Shown here: positions 22,127 through 31,931 of the stretch, piece after piece
How the letters are laid out: every line of letters starts with the position of its first letter
Numbering within the stretch: position 1 is the stretch's first letter
Position numbers and translations under genes: made by a program
NCBI GenBank assembly: GCA_039602395.1
Contig: JBCNJP010000003.1
Coordinates: 70,653,917-70,717,916 of the forward strand
DNA from: Deinandra increscens subsp. villosa
Taxonomy: Eukaryota; Streptophyta; Magnoliopsida; Asterales; Asteraceae
Direction: 5' to 3'
Length of the DNA stretch: 64,000 bases
The notes under the pieces: generated by a model
The model's input: only the letters and a program-made list of their open reading frames with translations
Databases searched by the model: none
Told to the model about the DNA's origin: nothing

Positions 22127-22826
22127 GGTAAATTCTTTACATCACACCTTAATCATACTATTCTCATGTACCTTATAACAGCATACACTCTTGTTCCTGA
22201 AGAACACAATCCGGATGAACTCTTGTTCCTGAAGAACACAAATAGATGCAAGTTCCTAGTACATAAGAATATATACTTCATGTAAGAACAAAGTTATGAG
22301 TTAAATGGAGCTCTGCTATGATTCATTGAAAATGTATGTTAATATGAAAAAAATAGAGTATATACATAATCTGTATGAATAAAACTGGAATAACTTATGT
22401 CAGATTAAAAAAAATAGAATAAATACTTTCATGATAGGTCTGCGTCATTATTCTATAGTTTCACAGTAATCTGTTTGGTAATGTCATGTAGTCCCATTTT
22501 AAATGATATTCGGTACCTCAAACACTTGGGCTAGCTAGGGACTGTTGGAACAAATGGTGAGATGTGAACCAAATAAAGTTCAACTGACTTTGAAGTTGAT
22601 CTAGAACTTAATGTGATGTTCATCCGGATGTTTTAAGTTCATCTGGATATCTAATGTTCATCTGGAAATCAATTGAATTGTAGGACCTGATGACCCATAC
22701 TATTTGCAATAAAATGACACTCCTCAGTCCATATCTATCATGGTGGTAAGTATTTAAAATTGTTATATATATTATGATCAATTTCCATAACCTAATTATC
22801 AATTATATGTTGTGGTATAGGAAGGA
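22021..22826 (+). repeat. left arm of a large imperfect palindrome
   Basis: It is the inverted counterpart of 22921-23898, starting with the KIEESDKK exon and ending at 'gtataggaagga'. About 110 bases (22577-22690) are absent from the right arm, and the left arm lacks about 250 bases present at 23205-23455. Its middle includes the 3' region of the accessory family (tcctgaagaac.., tatatacttcatgtaag). Confidence 0.9.
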
Positions 22827-22920
22827 TTTGAGCTTAATTATCCATAACCCAACACTCAATACGTGGTCTTCATCTTCAACCGTCCAGATTTGAGCTTAAT
22901 TATTTCATTTTTTTTTGTAT
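22827..22920. other. palindrome spacer (94 bp)
   Basis: The spacer separates the two arms and holds two direct copies of 'tttgagcttaatta' (22827 and 22889). Nothing coding. Confidence 0.8.
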
Positions 22921-23898
22921 TCCTTCCTATACCAAAATATATAATTGATAATTAGGTTATGGAAATTGATCATAATATATATAGCAATTTTGAAATACTT
23001 ACCACCATGATAGATATGGACTTAGGAGTGCCATTTTATTGCAAGTAGTATGGGTCATCAGGTCTTACAAAGTCAGTTGAACTTTATTTGGTACACATCT
23101 CACCATTTGTTCCATCAATCCCTAGCTAGCCCAAGTGTTTGAGGTACCAAATAACATTTAAAATGGGACTACATGACATTACCAAACAGATTACTATAAA
23201 ACTATAGAACGGAATGAAACTTGACTGACAAATATTTACCCTTTTCTTTTTAACCGCTTTAGACGAGGTTGATCGACCACTGATTTCACGCCTTACAGTT
23301 CAATTAATTACTTTATGTAAATGAGCAATCAAACAGATAATGAGTTTGACAAATACTAACCGTTGTGTGTATGTCAGCATGATTAGTGTCGTGGCTAGAT
23401 CCAACAAAAATCTCCTTAGAATTTACCTAGAACAATGTTTTTGAATTGGTAAAAAGTGAGAGCAGAATAATGACGCAGACCAATCATGAAAGTATTTATT
23501 CTAATTTTTTTTAATCTAACATAAGTTATTCCAGTTTTATTCATACAGATTATGTATATACTATATTTTTTTCATATTAACATACATTTTCAATGAGTCA
23601 TAGTAGAGCTCCATTTAACTCCTATCTTTGTTCTTACATGAAGTATATATTCTTATGTACTAGAAACTTGCATCTATTTGTGTTCTTCAGAAACAAGAGT
23701 TCATCCGGATTGTGTTCTTCAGGAACAAGAGTGTATGTTATTATAAGGTACTTGAGAATAGTATGATTAAGGTGTGATATAAAGAATTTACCTCTGTAGA
23801 TGCCGGAGCATTAAGTTGTTGTGGTAACGGTGTTCCAAGAGCAAATAGATGAGCTATAAGTAGATCAAGTTTTTTATCCGATTCTTCAATCTTCAAGA
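22921..23898 (-). repeat. right arm of the large imperfect palindrome
   Basis: The reverse complement of the left arm, with small substitutions throughout. It also keeps a plus-strand remnant of the accessory ORF's C-terminus (about 23458-23510), similar to the ESRIVTRTYHESLLF end of copies 1 and 2. This shows that a 3' end of the unit was joined tail-inward to copy 3's exon. The arms could form a long hairpin transcript. Confidence 0.9.
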
Positions 23899-24235
23899 AG
23901 AGAGCACCGGTACTAGTCACTGGTGGCACACGTGGATCTAATCTTCTTCTTCTTGGGTCACTTGGAGTTTCTACAGTGTGTTGTGTAGTAGTCTCTACTT
24001 CATCAGTCAGTTCTGTGGTAACAGAAGCACCGAGGGGAGGCTCCTCAGTGGCTTTCTGCTTTCTTATCAATGGAGTTTCAGCAATCTCAGTCTCAACATC
24101 CTCAATATTAATGTCATCAAGATATGTATCATAATTGATATTCTCTTCACTGTCAAAATTCAACGCACCAATCTGCACGTCTTCTAGATCAAAATCTTCC
24201 CAATCTGAACTATCTGTGAGTTCAGTAACTGGCTT
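23790..24235 (-). pseudogene. Large accessory ORF, second segment (copy 3)
   Basis: Continues copy 3 in another frame: acidic DWEDFDLEDVQIGALNFDSE and LDDINIEDVETEIAETP, then an Arg-rich SDPRRRRLDPRVPP, then KIEESDKKLDLLIAHLFALG. It ends with the donor GAG|GTAAATTC (exon edge about 23790). A one-base shift near 24235 separates it from the upstream domain. The intron after the donor runs into the palindrome right arm, so the true 3' exons are replaced. The charged, probably unstructured linker mirrors the acidic segments of copies 1 and 2. Confidence 0.55.
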
Positions 24236-25048
24236 CTAGAGGCAGGCACATTGTGTTCTTCTTCAATAGCTGCATTTCTTTGCACATGAACCTCCTCTCT
24301 TGTTATCTCAGCAAATTCACCAAACTTGTTGCCAAACAGTACCTTTTCAGTCAGTTTCTTCTTTGGATTAATCATCAGGAAAACCTCAATGCCCATAGGC
24401 TTAGTATCATGAGTGTCATTGGTCTTCCTCAAGGCTGGATATCTAAAATCCAGAGCTAACTGGATGAACCTCGTAACGGCTGCAAACTTTTTATCTCTGG
24501 TCACTACCGCCTTCACATCATCAAATATCAACCTGGACCAGTTGAATCGAACCCCTCTAACTAGTGACACCATAGCATAGGTGTGCACTTGGTTCAGTTG
24601 ATCTGTCGAGCTCTTCTTGGCAATCACACACTTCTGCAAGTAATAGGCCAGCATTCTCCAGTATGGTGGAAGGAGAGCCTTAATAGTAGGAGGAGATACT
24701 GTGTGATAACCCATTTCTTTTAGGCATTGAGAAACCATTTCTTTATCCAGAGTGATTGGATCTGCAGCAACATCTTTAAGCCTGAGAGCTTGTCTGAAAT
24801 TTTCTTCTGATAAGACCACTGCTGTTGATTGTATCTTGGCTATTATCTGCTTTCCATCATCAGACACGTATGCCGTCTTCCAAAATTCTTGTTGCATGCG
24901 CTTGCAGATAACAGGGTTCGCTGTAAGAGCATAGTGTAAATAGCGTTTCTTCAGTCCTGCAATCATCGACTGGTACTTCTCATGATACTCTGTAGGTGGA
25001 TCCAGCAAGTATGCTACCGTGTTGTGATCTTTGATAAATTCTAGGTCC
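24236..25048 (-). pseudogene. Large accessory ORF, N-terminal domain (copy 3, diverged)
   Basis: A 'gtgagtgcag' acceptor precedes GGACCTAG at 25048. The exon encodes DLEFIKDHNTVAYLLDPPTE, LTANPVICKRMQQEFWKTAY, LLPPYWRMLAYYLQKCV, GVRFNWSRLIFDDV and AAVTRFIQLALDF. These landmarks line up with the N-domain of copies 1 and 2 (NPVICK, EFW, W-R-LA, NW/NF-S-IFD, RFIQ) but most other residues differ, so it is a separate subfamily. The domain itself looks open, about 270 residues. The extension of this frame beyond 25048 to 25305 reads through the GATCGAAAAG array and is probably intron. Biochemical role unknown. Confidence 0.6.
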
Positions 25049-25181
25049 CTGCACTCACAAACGCAGATAAACATCCAAAACAAACAAGAATTCATTAGTT
25101 TTACAGATTTCTTGAAAAACGGACAGCATAACGGCTTAACAATAACTGAAAAACCATTGAAAACATCATCTGGTACCTTTC

Positions 25182-25440
25182 CGATCGAAAAGCAGGGTTT
25201 TCTATCGGAAAGCATCCGTCTGATCGAGAAGTCACTGGTTACCGAGATCCCTGATCGAAAAGTGTAGATCATGATCGAAAAGTCCATGTTCCGATCGAAA
25301 GGCATAACTTTCGATCGGAAATCCTGGTCTTTCGATCGAGAAGTCTCAGATCATCGATTAACCATGATCAAAAAGTGATAGGGGCTGATCGAAAAGCTTT
25401 TCAGCCTGATCGAAAAGCCCCTGGCTCGATCGAAAAGCCT
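25182..25440. repeat. array of about 12 GATCGAAAAG motifs
   Basis: Variants of (C/T)(T/C)GATCG(A/G)(A/G)AAG recur every 18-27 bases with unrelated 8-15 base spacers. The core TCGA/GATC makes local palindromes such as tttcgatcg. The array lies in the putative intron or 5' region of copy 3. It is not a classical tandem repeat because the spacers are not conserved. Confidence 0.75.
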
Positions 25441-25559
25441 TGTCTTCTTCATTTAACACCTGCAACTCAGTTAAAACTTGCATACATGTGTGTTTTAATC
25501 ATGATTTCAATCAATCAATGCACCCAAACCATTATCCCTTCCATTCTGACCGAGAAATC

Positions 25560-26045
25560 ACAAAAATTTAAAGACCTACTCGAGTCGGTCTTGAGGGGGT
25601 CGCGCTGCACGCTTCAACCGAGGGGCTATGGCTCAAACTATCAGTGGGAAGGTGATCGGCAGTGAATTCCGACGGGGGCAGAGGTGTCGGATGGTTGTGG
25701 TTAGTGGCGGAGGCAGCGGATTGAAGGTAGGCTGCGGCGGCGGTGACGTGGGTGATTGGGAGTGGTCCGGTGGTGGCAGTGTGGTCACAGGGTAGTGGCG
25801 AGCACAGTGGTGGTGTGTGGTGGAGGTAGCGGCTGGTGATGGTGATGATCGGAGGTGGTAGTGTGGTGGTTAGGGTTGAGAGAAAGAGAGGGAGACGGGG
25901 GAGAGTGAGGGTGAGGGCCGGCTCTCTCCTTTTTCGTTTCAAAAAATTTAAAAGTTTCACTTTGGCCCCGTCAACTTGTAAATGTGATTTATTTTCCACC
26001 CACAATTTCAAACATTTTCTTTTGTTAACATTATCACCAAACATT
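25560..26045 (-). mobile_element. fragment resembling a Gypsy LTR leader (minus strand)
   Basis: Read on the minus strand, 'gacggggccaaagtgaaac' is followed by a C-rich leader with CACCAC and GCCGCC runs, the same character as the leaders at 5590-5770 and 12302-13201. The 158-codon frame (25568-26044) is Pro/Thr/Ser low complexity and not a convincing gene. Ends are undefined. It abuts the Sirevirus 3' region at 26046. Confidence 0.4.
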
Positions 26046-27115
26046 TAAACACAAACCCGTTAAATACTGAAAACTTCCCCTGAAATCAAGCCCGAGAGTT
26101 TCATTATCTGGCAACTTTAAATAAATAAAATAAGACAAACCACACAAAATCAGCAATTAAGATGAAATAAAAAAATAAAAAATACGCAAACAAAAATATA
26201 ACTGACTGAGTTTCGAGTGAGGAGGCATTATTAGGGATCATACCAGATAGTCTGTGACTGAGGAACCCTTTTTAGCTTCAGTTACTTCACGTGTTCAGGC
26301 GATTGCCGGTATTATTGGTCTATTTTTAAACTCATGCCGCTTTAGCTTACTCAGATAGTTTCATCACATTAATTTATATTTTCATGTTTATTAATTATGA
26401 AAATTCTATCCAGGTCACACACATAAGTCCTAGGTATAGTTTGTACACCCTATCAAGTACATCTGGCTTCCGTACAACATTTTTCACCACATCTTTCCTT
26501 AAGCCCAACATTATGCTCCAGACTGGGTTGAGAAAAGAAAGAATAGATCACGGAGGTTTTGTTGGATAATATACAGAGTCAACTGAATTTTTGAAACATT
26601 TTTAAAAATGCTCTCATCAGTGACAAATGCTAAGGGTTTTGGACGCTTGAGGGTCTCTTTTGATTGTGCACATTGGCATCTTTTTGGTTTATCATATATA
26701 TACAATGTGATCTTGAACGTACGTGGATCAGGGAGGTTCCAGGTCTCCGCTTTCACAGAACAGAGGAGTCCTGACTCACGTACAACATTCCCAGGTCATT
26801 GCTTACGCAAAGCAGAGGGAATGGGATTTTTCAACATGACATCAAAACTCAGAATCGGGCGTGTGTCTCAGGATTCCTGATGCAGAGTCAAAAAAAAAAT
26901 TGTACTAACCTAAGTGTGTGTAACCTTTCAAGCATCATACATTATCTTCAAGTGTTGTGATAAAACATACCTTTTGATTGATTGTCAGCGGAGCCTACCA
27001 AGCTTATCGGCCATGAATCACCGCTTTTCACCTTCACCTTATACGTGTCAGTCAGCAAACACCTGGAAATTTATATCACTTCCCGACCTGGTCAACCAAA
27101 ACCAGTAAAAGAAAA
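26046..27115 (-). mobile_element. 3' non-coding region of the minus-strand Sirevirus half
   Basis: It aligns, inverted, with 38945-40075: shared landmarks include 'aatttccaggtgtttg', 'cttggtaggct', 'caaatgctaagggttttgg' and 'ttcaggggaagt'. It is truncated at about 26046, before any LTR. Reading frames inside (such as 26608-26880) are matched by equally short frames in the other copy and show no protein motif. This is the post-pol region of the element encoding the RT at 27498. Confidence 0.7.
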
Positions 27116-27215
27116 TTTTAAAGCACACACTTTAGAGGAAATGTTCATCAAATGTTTATCTTATATCTTCCCCTTGCTTTTAGATTTTTTTAATTACAAA
27201 AAGAACACTATTTAT

Positions 27216-27216
27216 A

Positions 27217-27251
<35 letters not shown>
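27216..27251. repeat. (TA)n left of MITE
   Basis: The TA run adjoins the MITE, which appears to have inserted into an existing TA microsatellite. The run resumes at 27430-27455. Confidence 0.9.
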
Positions 27252-27254
<3 letters not shown>

Positions 27255-27424
27255 AGAGGATCATTTGAGAACCAATTTGATTTGAGAACTAAAAAGAACT
27301 AATTTGAGCCACAAGTTTATTTACATGTATCCCCCTCCCATGAATTGTAGTGGTCCCCCCTGAAATTTGTGGTTGAGATTTAGTTCTCAAAGTTCTCAAA
27401 AGAAAAAGTTCTCATTTGAACCTA

Positions 27425-27429
<5 letters not shown>
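27252..27429. mobile_element. MITE (178 bp) inserted in a TA microsatellite
   Basis: The terminal inverted repeats pair GGGAGAGGATCATTTGAGAA on the left with GGGTTAGGTTCAAATGAGAA on the reverse of the right end. There is no coding capacity, and TA runs flank both sides, which fits TA-targeting elements. Superfamily not assigned with confidence. Confidence 0.75.
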
Positions 27430-27455
<26 letters not shown>

Positions 27456-27497
27456 TTAAATAAATAAAAACAATAATAAAACAGAATAGTTGCCAGA

Positions 27498-29009
27498 TTA
27501 CTCATCAAAGGCTATCATCCGGAGGCCTTTGAGACACATTTCAAAATTGGCACTTGGCAGTGGTTTTGTGAACATATCCGCCACATTGTCATTCGACGCC
27601 ACCCGTTCTAAGTGAATGAGCCTGCGTTCATAGCAATCCCGAATGAAGTGCGTTTTTATATCAATGTGTTTGGTTTTGGAGTGCTGCACAGGATTTTTCA
27701 CAATTTGCAATGCAGCATTGTTATCACAAAAAATGGGAGTATCGAAGAAATTCAAACCGCAATCTCCCAGCTGGTGCTGCAACCATACCACCTGTGAGCA
27801 GCAAGTAGATGCAGCCACATATTCGGCTTCGGCTGTCGACTGGGACACCGTGTGCTGCTTCTTGCTTTGCCAGGATACCAGCCTGTCACCTAAAAATTGA
27901 GCTCCAGCAGATGTGGATTTCCTGTCAAGCTCATTACCGCCATAATCACTGTCAGAGAAAGCATACAGATTAAATCCAGACTCTTTAGGGTACCAAAGGC
28001 CTAGTCGAGGCCGACCCTTCAAATATTTAAAAATACGTTTAACAGCAGATAGATGAGAGAGTTTAGGATTAGCCTGATAGCGTGTGCATTGGCACACCGC
28101 TAGCATGATATCTGGACGGCTGGCGGTTAGGTACATTAAAGAGCCGATCATAGACCGGTACATGTGCTCGCTCACCGGTTGACCGTCTGGATCCCTGGTA
28201 AGTGCAGGTCTGGCCGCCACAGGTGTGGAGATAGGCTTTGCATCCGTCATTTTGTATTTTTCCAAAATTTCTGTGACGTATTTGGCCTGATGGATAAGTA
28301 TCCCACTGTCACTTTGCTTCACTTGTAATGCGAGGAAAAACTCCATCTCGCCCATCTGACTCATCTCAAATTTTGTGCGCATTACATTCTCAAACTCTTT
28401 GCACAAGTCTTCATTGGTTGATCCGAAGATGATGTCATCAACATATACTTGCACCATGATTATGTCATGCTCGACCTCCTTTCTAAAAAGTGTCTGATCT
28501 ACTATGCCTCTTGTGTACCCGTGTGCTAGAAGATGATCAGTCAGAGTCTTGTACCACGACCGAGGGGCCTGGTGTAAGCCATACAATGCCTTGTCTAGCT
28601 TGTACACATGATACGGGTGTTCCTCATCAATGAAGCCAGGAGGTTGAGTGACATATACCTCTTCATCCATATCAGCATATAAAAAGGCTGTTTTCACGTC
28701 CAACTGGTAGACCGTGAAGTTCATGTAGGATGCATAGGCTAAAAAGACTCTTATTGCCTCTAATCGGGCAACCGGTCCATACACTTCATCATAATCCACT
28801 CCTTGAATCTGCTTGTGGCCTTGAACTACCAACCTGGCCTTATTTCTGACAATGATGTCGTTGTCATCCTTTTTATTCTTATACAGCCACCGAGTAGTGA
28901 TGAACTTTTTGTCAGCAGGTCTTTCTACTAACCTCCAAACTTGAAGCCGTGAGAATTGATTCAGTTCTTCATGCATAGCCTCTACCCAACTAAGGTCGGT
29001 CAAGGCCAT
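27498..29009 (-). CDS. Copia (Sirevirus-like) reverse transcriptase and RNase H
   Basis: This 503-codon open frame encodes the 3' half of a Copia polyprotein, which copies the element's RNA into DNA in virus-like particles. RVT_2-type RT: SWVEAMHEELNQF (7-19), QLDVKTAFL with catalytic D104, the YVDD box at 189-192, and KALYGLHQAPRSW. RNase H: SDSDYGG (D353, D355), STAEAEYVAA (E394/E396), FCDNNAAL (D429) and the family end ADMFTKPL at 477-484. No internal stop, so the domain is intact. Upstream the frame continues at +1 into 29010-29185, so a single-base shift separates it from the linker and integrase. The first ATG is internal to the polyprotein and not a true start. It belongs to a rearranged element whose gag lies on the other strand. 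Confidence 0.92.
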   Translation of the reverse strand: MALTDLSWVEAMHEELNQFSRLQVWRLVERPADKKFITTRWLYKNKKDDNDIIVRNKARLVVQGHKQIQGVDYDEVYGPVARLEAIRVFLAYASYMNFTVYQLDVKTAFLYADMDEEVYVTQPPGFIDEEHPYHVYKLDKALYGLHQAPRSWYKTLTDHLLAHGYTRGIVDQTLFRKEVEHDIIMVQVYVDDIIFGSTNEDLCKEFENVMRTKFEMSQMGEMEFFLALQVKQSDSGILIHQAKYVTEILEKYKMTDAKPISTPVAARPALTRDPDGQPVSEHMYRSMIGSLMYLTASRPDIMLAVCQCTRYQANPKLSHLSAVKRIFKYLKGRPRLGLWYPKESGFNLYAFSDSDYGGNELDRKSTSAGAQFLGDRLVSWQSKKQHTVSQSTAEAEYVAASTCCSQVVWLQHQLGDCGLNFFDTPIFCDNNAALQIVKNPVQHSKTKHIDIKTHFIRDCYERRLIHLERVASNDNVADMFTKPLPSANFEMCLKGLRMIAFDE

Positions 29010-29289
29010 AGTAATGTTGAGGGCTCAATTTGTGAGATGAAACAGGAGTACATACAATGATTGATGTCCCCTGATTGGCTTCTTGTTACCACCCCAGATG
29101 CTAACGGACCAATGATGTTGTCCAAGGGGTGGTATTTGTGGATCCTGGTTTCGGCAACGGCATGAACGGGGATTTCAGGAGGCAAATTTGATTGATCGGA
29201 TTCATCATTTGTTTCAGCTGCACCTTCTGTATCAGCTCCCTGTGTTTGAGGAGTGTCTGACGCGGGGTAGACGTCTGCTGCATGATCAT
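29000..29289 (-). pseudogene. Copia pol linker between integrase and RT (frameshifted)
   Basis: In a shifted frame it reads KYHPLDNIIG, VTRSQ and NHCMYSCFISQIEPST, the conserved stretch just upstream of Copia RT. Frame changes at about 29000-29010 and 29290 separate it from its neighbours. These are inactivating lesions of the polyprotein. Confidence 0.75.
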
Positions 29290-30741
29290 TTACAGGATCG
29301 GCAGTCTCCTGTACTGGTGTGGTTTCAGTTTCAGGGGCATTGACGGGAGCCTTGGTAATGGAGTGTGGTAATGACGGTCCTGAACCTGTATCTTCAAAAG
29401 TTCTTCAGCTATGACAGGTTCCAATCCCAATGGACGGAAGAATTGATTATAGTCAAAAGCATGAGGAGGACCCACTCCACCATCTGATGGATTTTCTTCT
29501 AGCCAGTCCACATTGGTGGACTCCATCACAATCCCAGTTGTTTTGTTGAACACCCTGTAAGCAGAGCTGGCAGAGTAACCTAGAAAATAACATTCATCAG
29601 ACTTAGTAGCAAATTTAGGTACATCAGTATTTACTAAAACTGTGCAGAGGCACCCAAAAGCCCGAAGGTGTCCAATTCTGGGCTTATCATGGCAAATCAG
29701 CTCATATGGGGTTTTCTGCTGCCGCTTATTGATGAGCACCCGATTCTGGACATAACACGCTGTGTTAACTGCTTCTGCCCAAAACATGGTCAGTAGCTTT
29801 GAATCACACAGCATAGTACGAGCCGCTTCAATTAGGGTCCTGTTGTGTCGTTCTGCGACGCCATTCTGCTGAGGGGTGTAGGGGGCACTGTATTGATGCT
29901 CAATTCCCTTTTCAGCACAGAAGTTATCAATACTTTGATTCTTAAACTCAGACCCATTATCACTCCTGATGGGCTTCACTTTCAGCTTTAATTTGTTTTC
30001 GATGAGCTTGATGAAAGCAATCAGTATACCTGCAACATCACTTTTCTTTGATAAGAAAAACACCCAAGTGAAACGGGAAAAATCGTCAATAATAACTAAA
30101 CAAAATGCACATCGGTTAAGACTTAACATACTGACTGGACCGAATAGGTCCATGTGAAGCAGCTCCAGTGCAGACGAAATTCTGTTGAACACCTTTGGTT
30201 TGTGTGGACGTTTGTGATGCTTCCCCTTAGCACAAGCCACACATTTCTCCTTGAGCACAAATTCTTTGATTGGAAGGTCTTTAACAAGCCCTCCTCTAGC
30301 AAGTCGATTCAGATTCTTCAGATTCATTTGCCCCAATCTTCTGTGCCACAACTGAGCGTGATTCTCAGCAGTTTTAGAAAGGAGACAGGCCACCTCGGAT
30401 GAGGGGGGTTTCTGCATGTTGAGCACATAGGAGTTACCATATCTTGGTGTTCTCATTAACACCCAATCGTCGGGGATGGAGTATCCAGGTTTAAGAATGA
30501 GACATTCTTTATTGTTGAAGAGGACTGGATACTCCCAATCACATATTTGTGAAACACTTAACAAGCTGTGCTTTAACTGCTCGACATAATTGACATCGTG
30601 GAAGCTGAGACAACCATTGCGTACTGTGCCTTTCTTACTGATATATCCTCCAACTCCTCCGGCGAACGACACATATCCTCCATCAAAACAACCGGGGAAG
30701 CTGAGACAACCATTGCATACTGTGACGAAAGAGTTATATAA
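29290..30741 (-). pseudogene. Copia (Sirevirus-like) pre-integrase and integrase
   Basis: On the minus strand it encodes the GAG-pre-integrase region (GTVRNGCLSFHDVNYVEQLK), the zinc-binding module H145..Q150, C179..C182, and the DDE core D210 (HMDLFGP), D273 (RSDNGSEFK) and E309 (NGVAERHNR), spaced D-x35-E as in active enzymes. Two defects stand out. The second zinc-finger histidine (usually LGH) is Gln150. The N-terminus is scrambled by a 157-bp tandem duplication, so the apparent start MFHRYVIG is an artefact. Integrase inserts the cDNA into the host chromosome. The open frame through the core suggests fairly recent decay. Confidence 0.85.
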
Positions 30742-30898
30742 GGACTGGATACTCCCGATCACATATCTGTGAAACACTTAACAAGTTGTGCTTTAACTGC
30801 TCGACATAATTGACATCGTGGAAGCTGAGATAACCATTGCGTACTGTGCCTTTCTGACTGATATATCCTCCAACTCCTCCGGTGAACGATACATATCC
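30522..30898 (-). repeat. 157-bp tandem duplication at the inversion junction
   Basis: Segments 30522-30678 and 30742-30898 are near-identical, both encoding part of the pre-integrase region (GGVGGYIS.KGTVRNG..LSF). The 63-bp spacer itself repeats 'gaagctgagacaaccattgc'. The second copy ends exactly where the strand of coding flips from minus to plus. Confidence 0.9.
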
Positions 30899-31931
30899 TA
30901 TTAAAATTACTGCTCCTGTTTCTAACCCTACTACTTCTTGTGCAGATACAGAAAACAAAGAAGCAGGTTCAAAGGGGGAAAGTGTTGGCATTGAGAATCA
31001 AAAGTTTCCTGACTTTAAAACTGAAATTTTTGCGTCAAATAAGTCTGAGTTTGAATTGAGCTTTGCAAGTCTGATGTTTTAGACAAAACTTCAGTTTGTG
31101 GTGCTTTTAATTTCGGTGTTTGTGATCCTAAACTTTCCAAACCTTTGAGGAAAGTCAGGATTTTGAGAAAGGGTAAGGGACCACAGGTTGCTGGACCTAA
31201 GCCTACTAATGCCAATTTGGTTGGTTTGAATGATTGTTTGAATGTGTGTGCTAATGTTTGTGATAATACTAGTAATCTGCAGAATGTGCACGAGGCCAGA
31301 CCACATGACTTTATCCCATATCCTGAGGTAAATTCTGTGTATGACCAATTTGTGCCAGTACAGCGGGAGTATGTGTTAACAACTAGGCCCAATGGCAAAG
31401 TTATGTGGATCCACAAAAATTCCAAACCATCTTGGGTATCCACAGGGAATAAATATTCCCAAGCTCCTGCATACCCAAAGAAACAGTCCTGCCACGTGTG
31501 TGGGAATCCTGGACATGTGGCAAGAAATTGTTTATATAGGCCATATGAACCCTACTACCCTAAAACTCATTTGCAAAACTACCAAGGGCAATCATATGGT
31601 GGCACAAACCACAAACCTGGCCACAGAAAGGTAAATTCTCAGCCAAAGGTACCTACAGGCTCAAAGGTATCTAAAGTGACCAAAGAGTCTACACCTTCAC
31701 ACCCTAAGGTGCAGAGACATGTACCTTCACAACCAAAGGTACATATGGTGACCAAAAAGCCTGCACCTTCAATCCCCAAGGTGCAGAAGTCTGTACCCCT
31801 GCATCCAAAGGTACAGAAAGTTGACAAAAAGCCTAAGTCACCTCAACAACCAACCAAAACTGATTTCAGAGGTCATAAATTGAATAATTCTGTTAACACA
31901 TCTGTTGTTGCTTTAAAACCTATTTGGGTTC
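30899..31931 (+). pseudogene. Copia (Sirevirus-like) gag, C-terminal half, plus strand
   Basis: After the junction, coding continues on the plus strand: TENKEAGSKGESVGIENQKF, a one-base frameshift near 31080, then 31145-31931 with the CCHC zinc knuckle CHVCGNPGHVARNC (about 31489-31530). A tail of KVPTGSKV / HPKVQ-type basic repeats follows. The knuckle binds element RNA during packaging. Gag is cut at 31931 by a complete LTR element and resumes at 38123. The pol domains that should follow lie on the opposite strand to the left, so this is half of a different or inverted element. Confidence 0.8.

Noticed and set aside
25049..25305. N-terminal extension of copy 3 (MPFDRNMDF..) as part of the protein
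   Set aside because: It is a translation of the GATCGAAAAG array, and a good 3' splice site lies at the point where homology to copies 1 and 2 begins.
25182..25440. CRISPR-like array (repeat plus unique spacers)
   Set aside because: Motif is only ~10 bases, spacing is 18-27 bases and variable, in plant transposon-rich DNA with no cas genes.
25568..26044. 158-codon minus-strand frame starting MFGDNVNK
   Set aside because: Pro/Thr/Ser/His low complexity from a C-rich LTR-type leader; no motif and no splice context.
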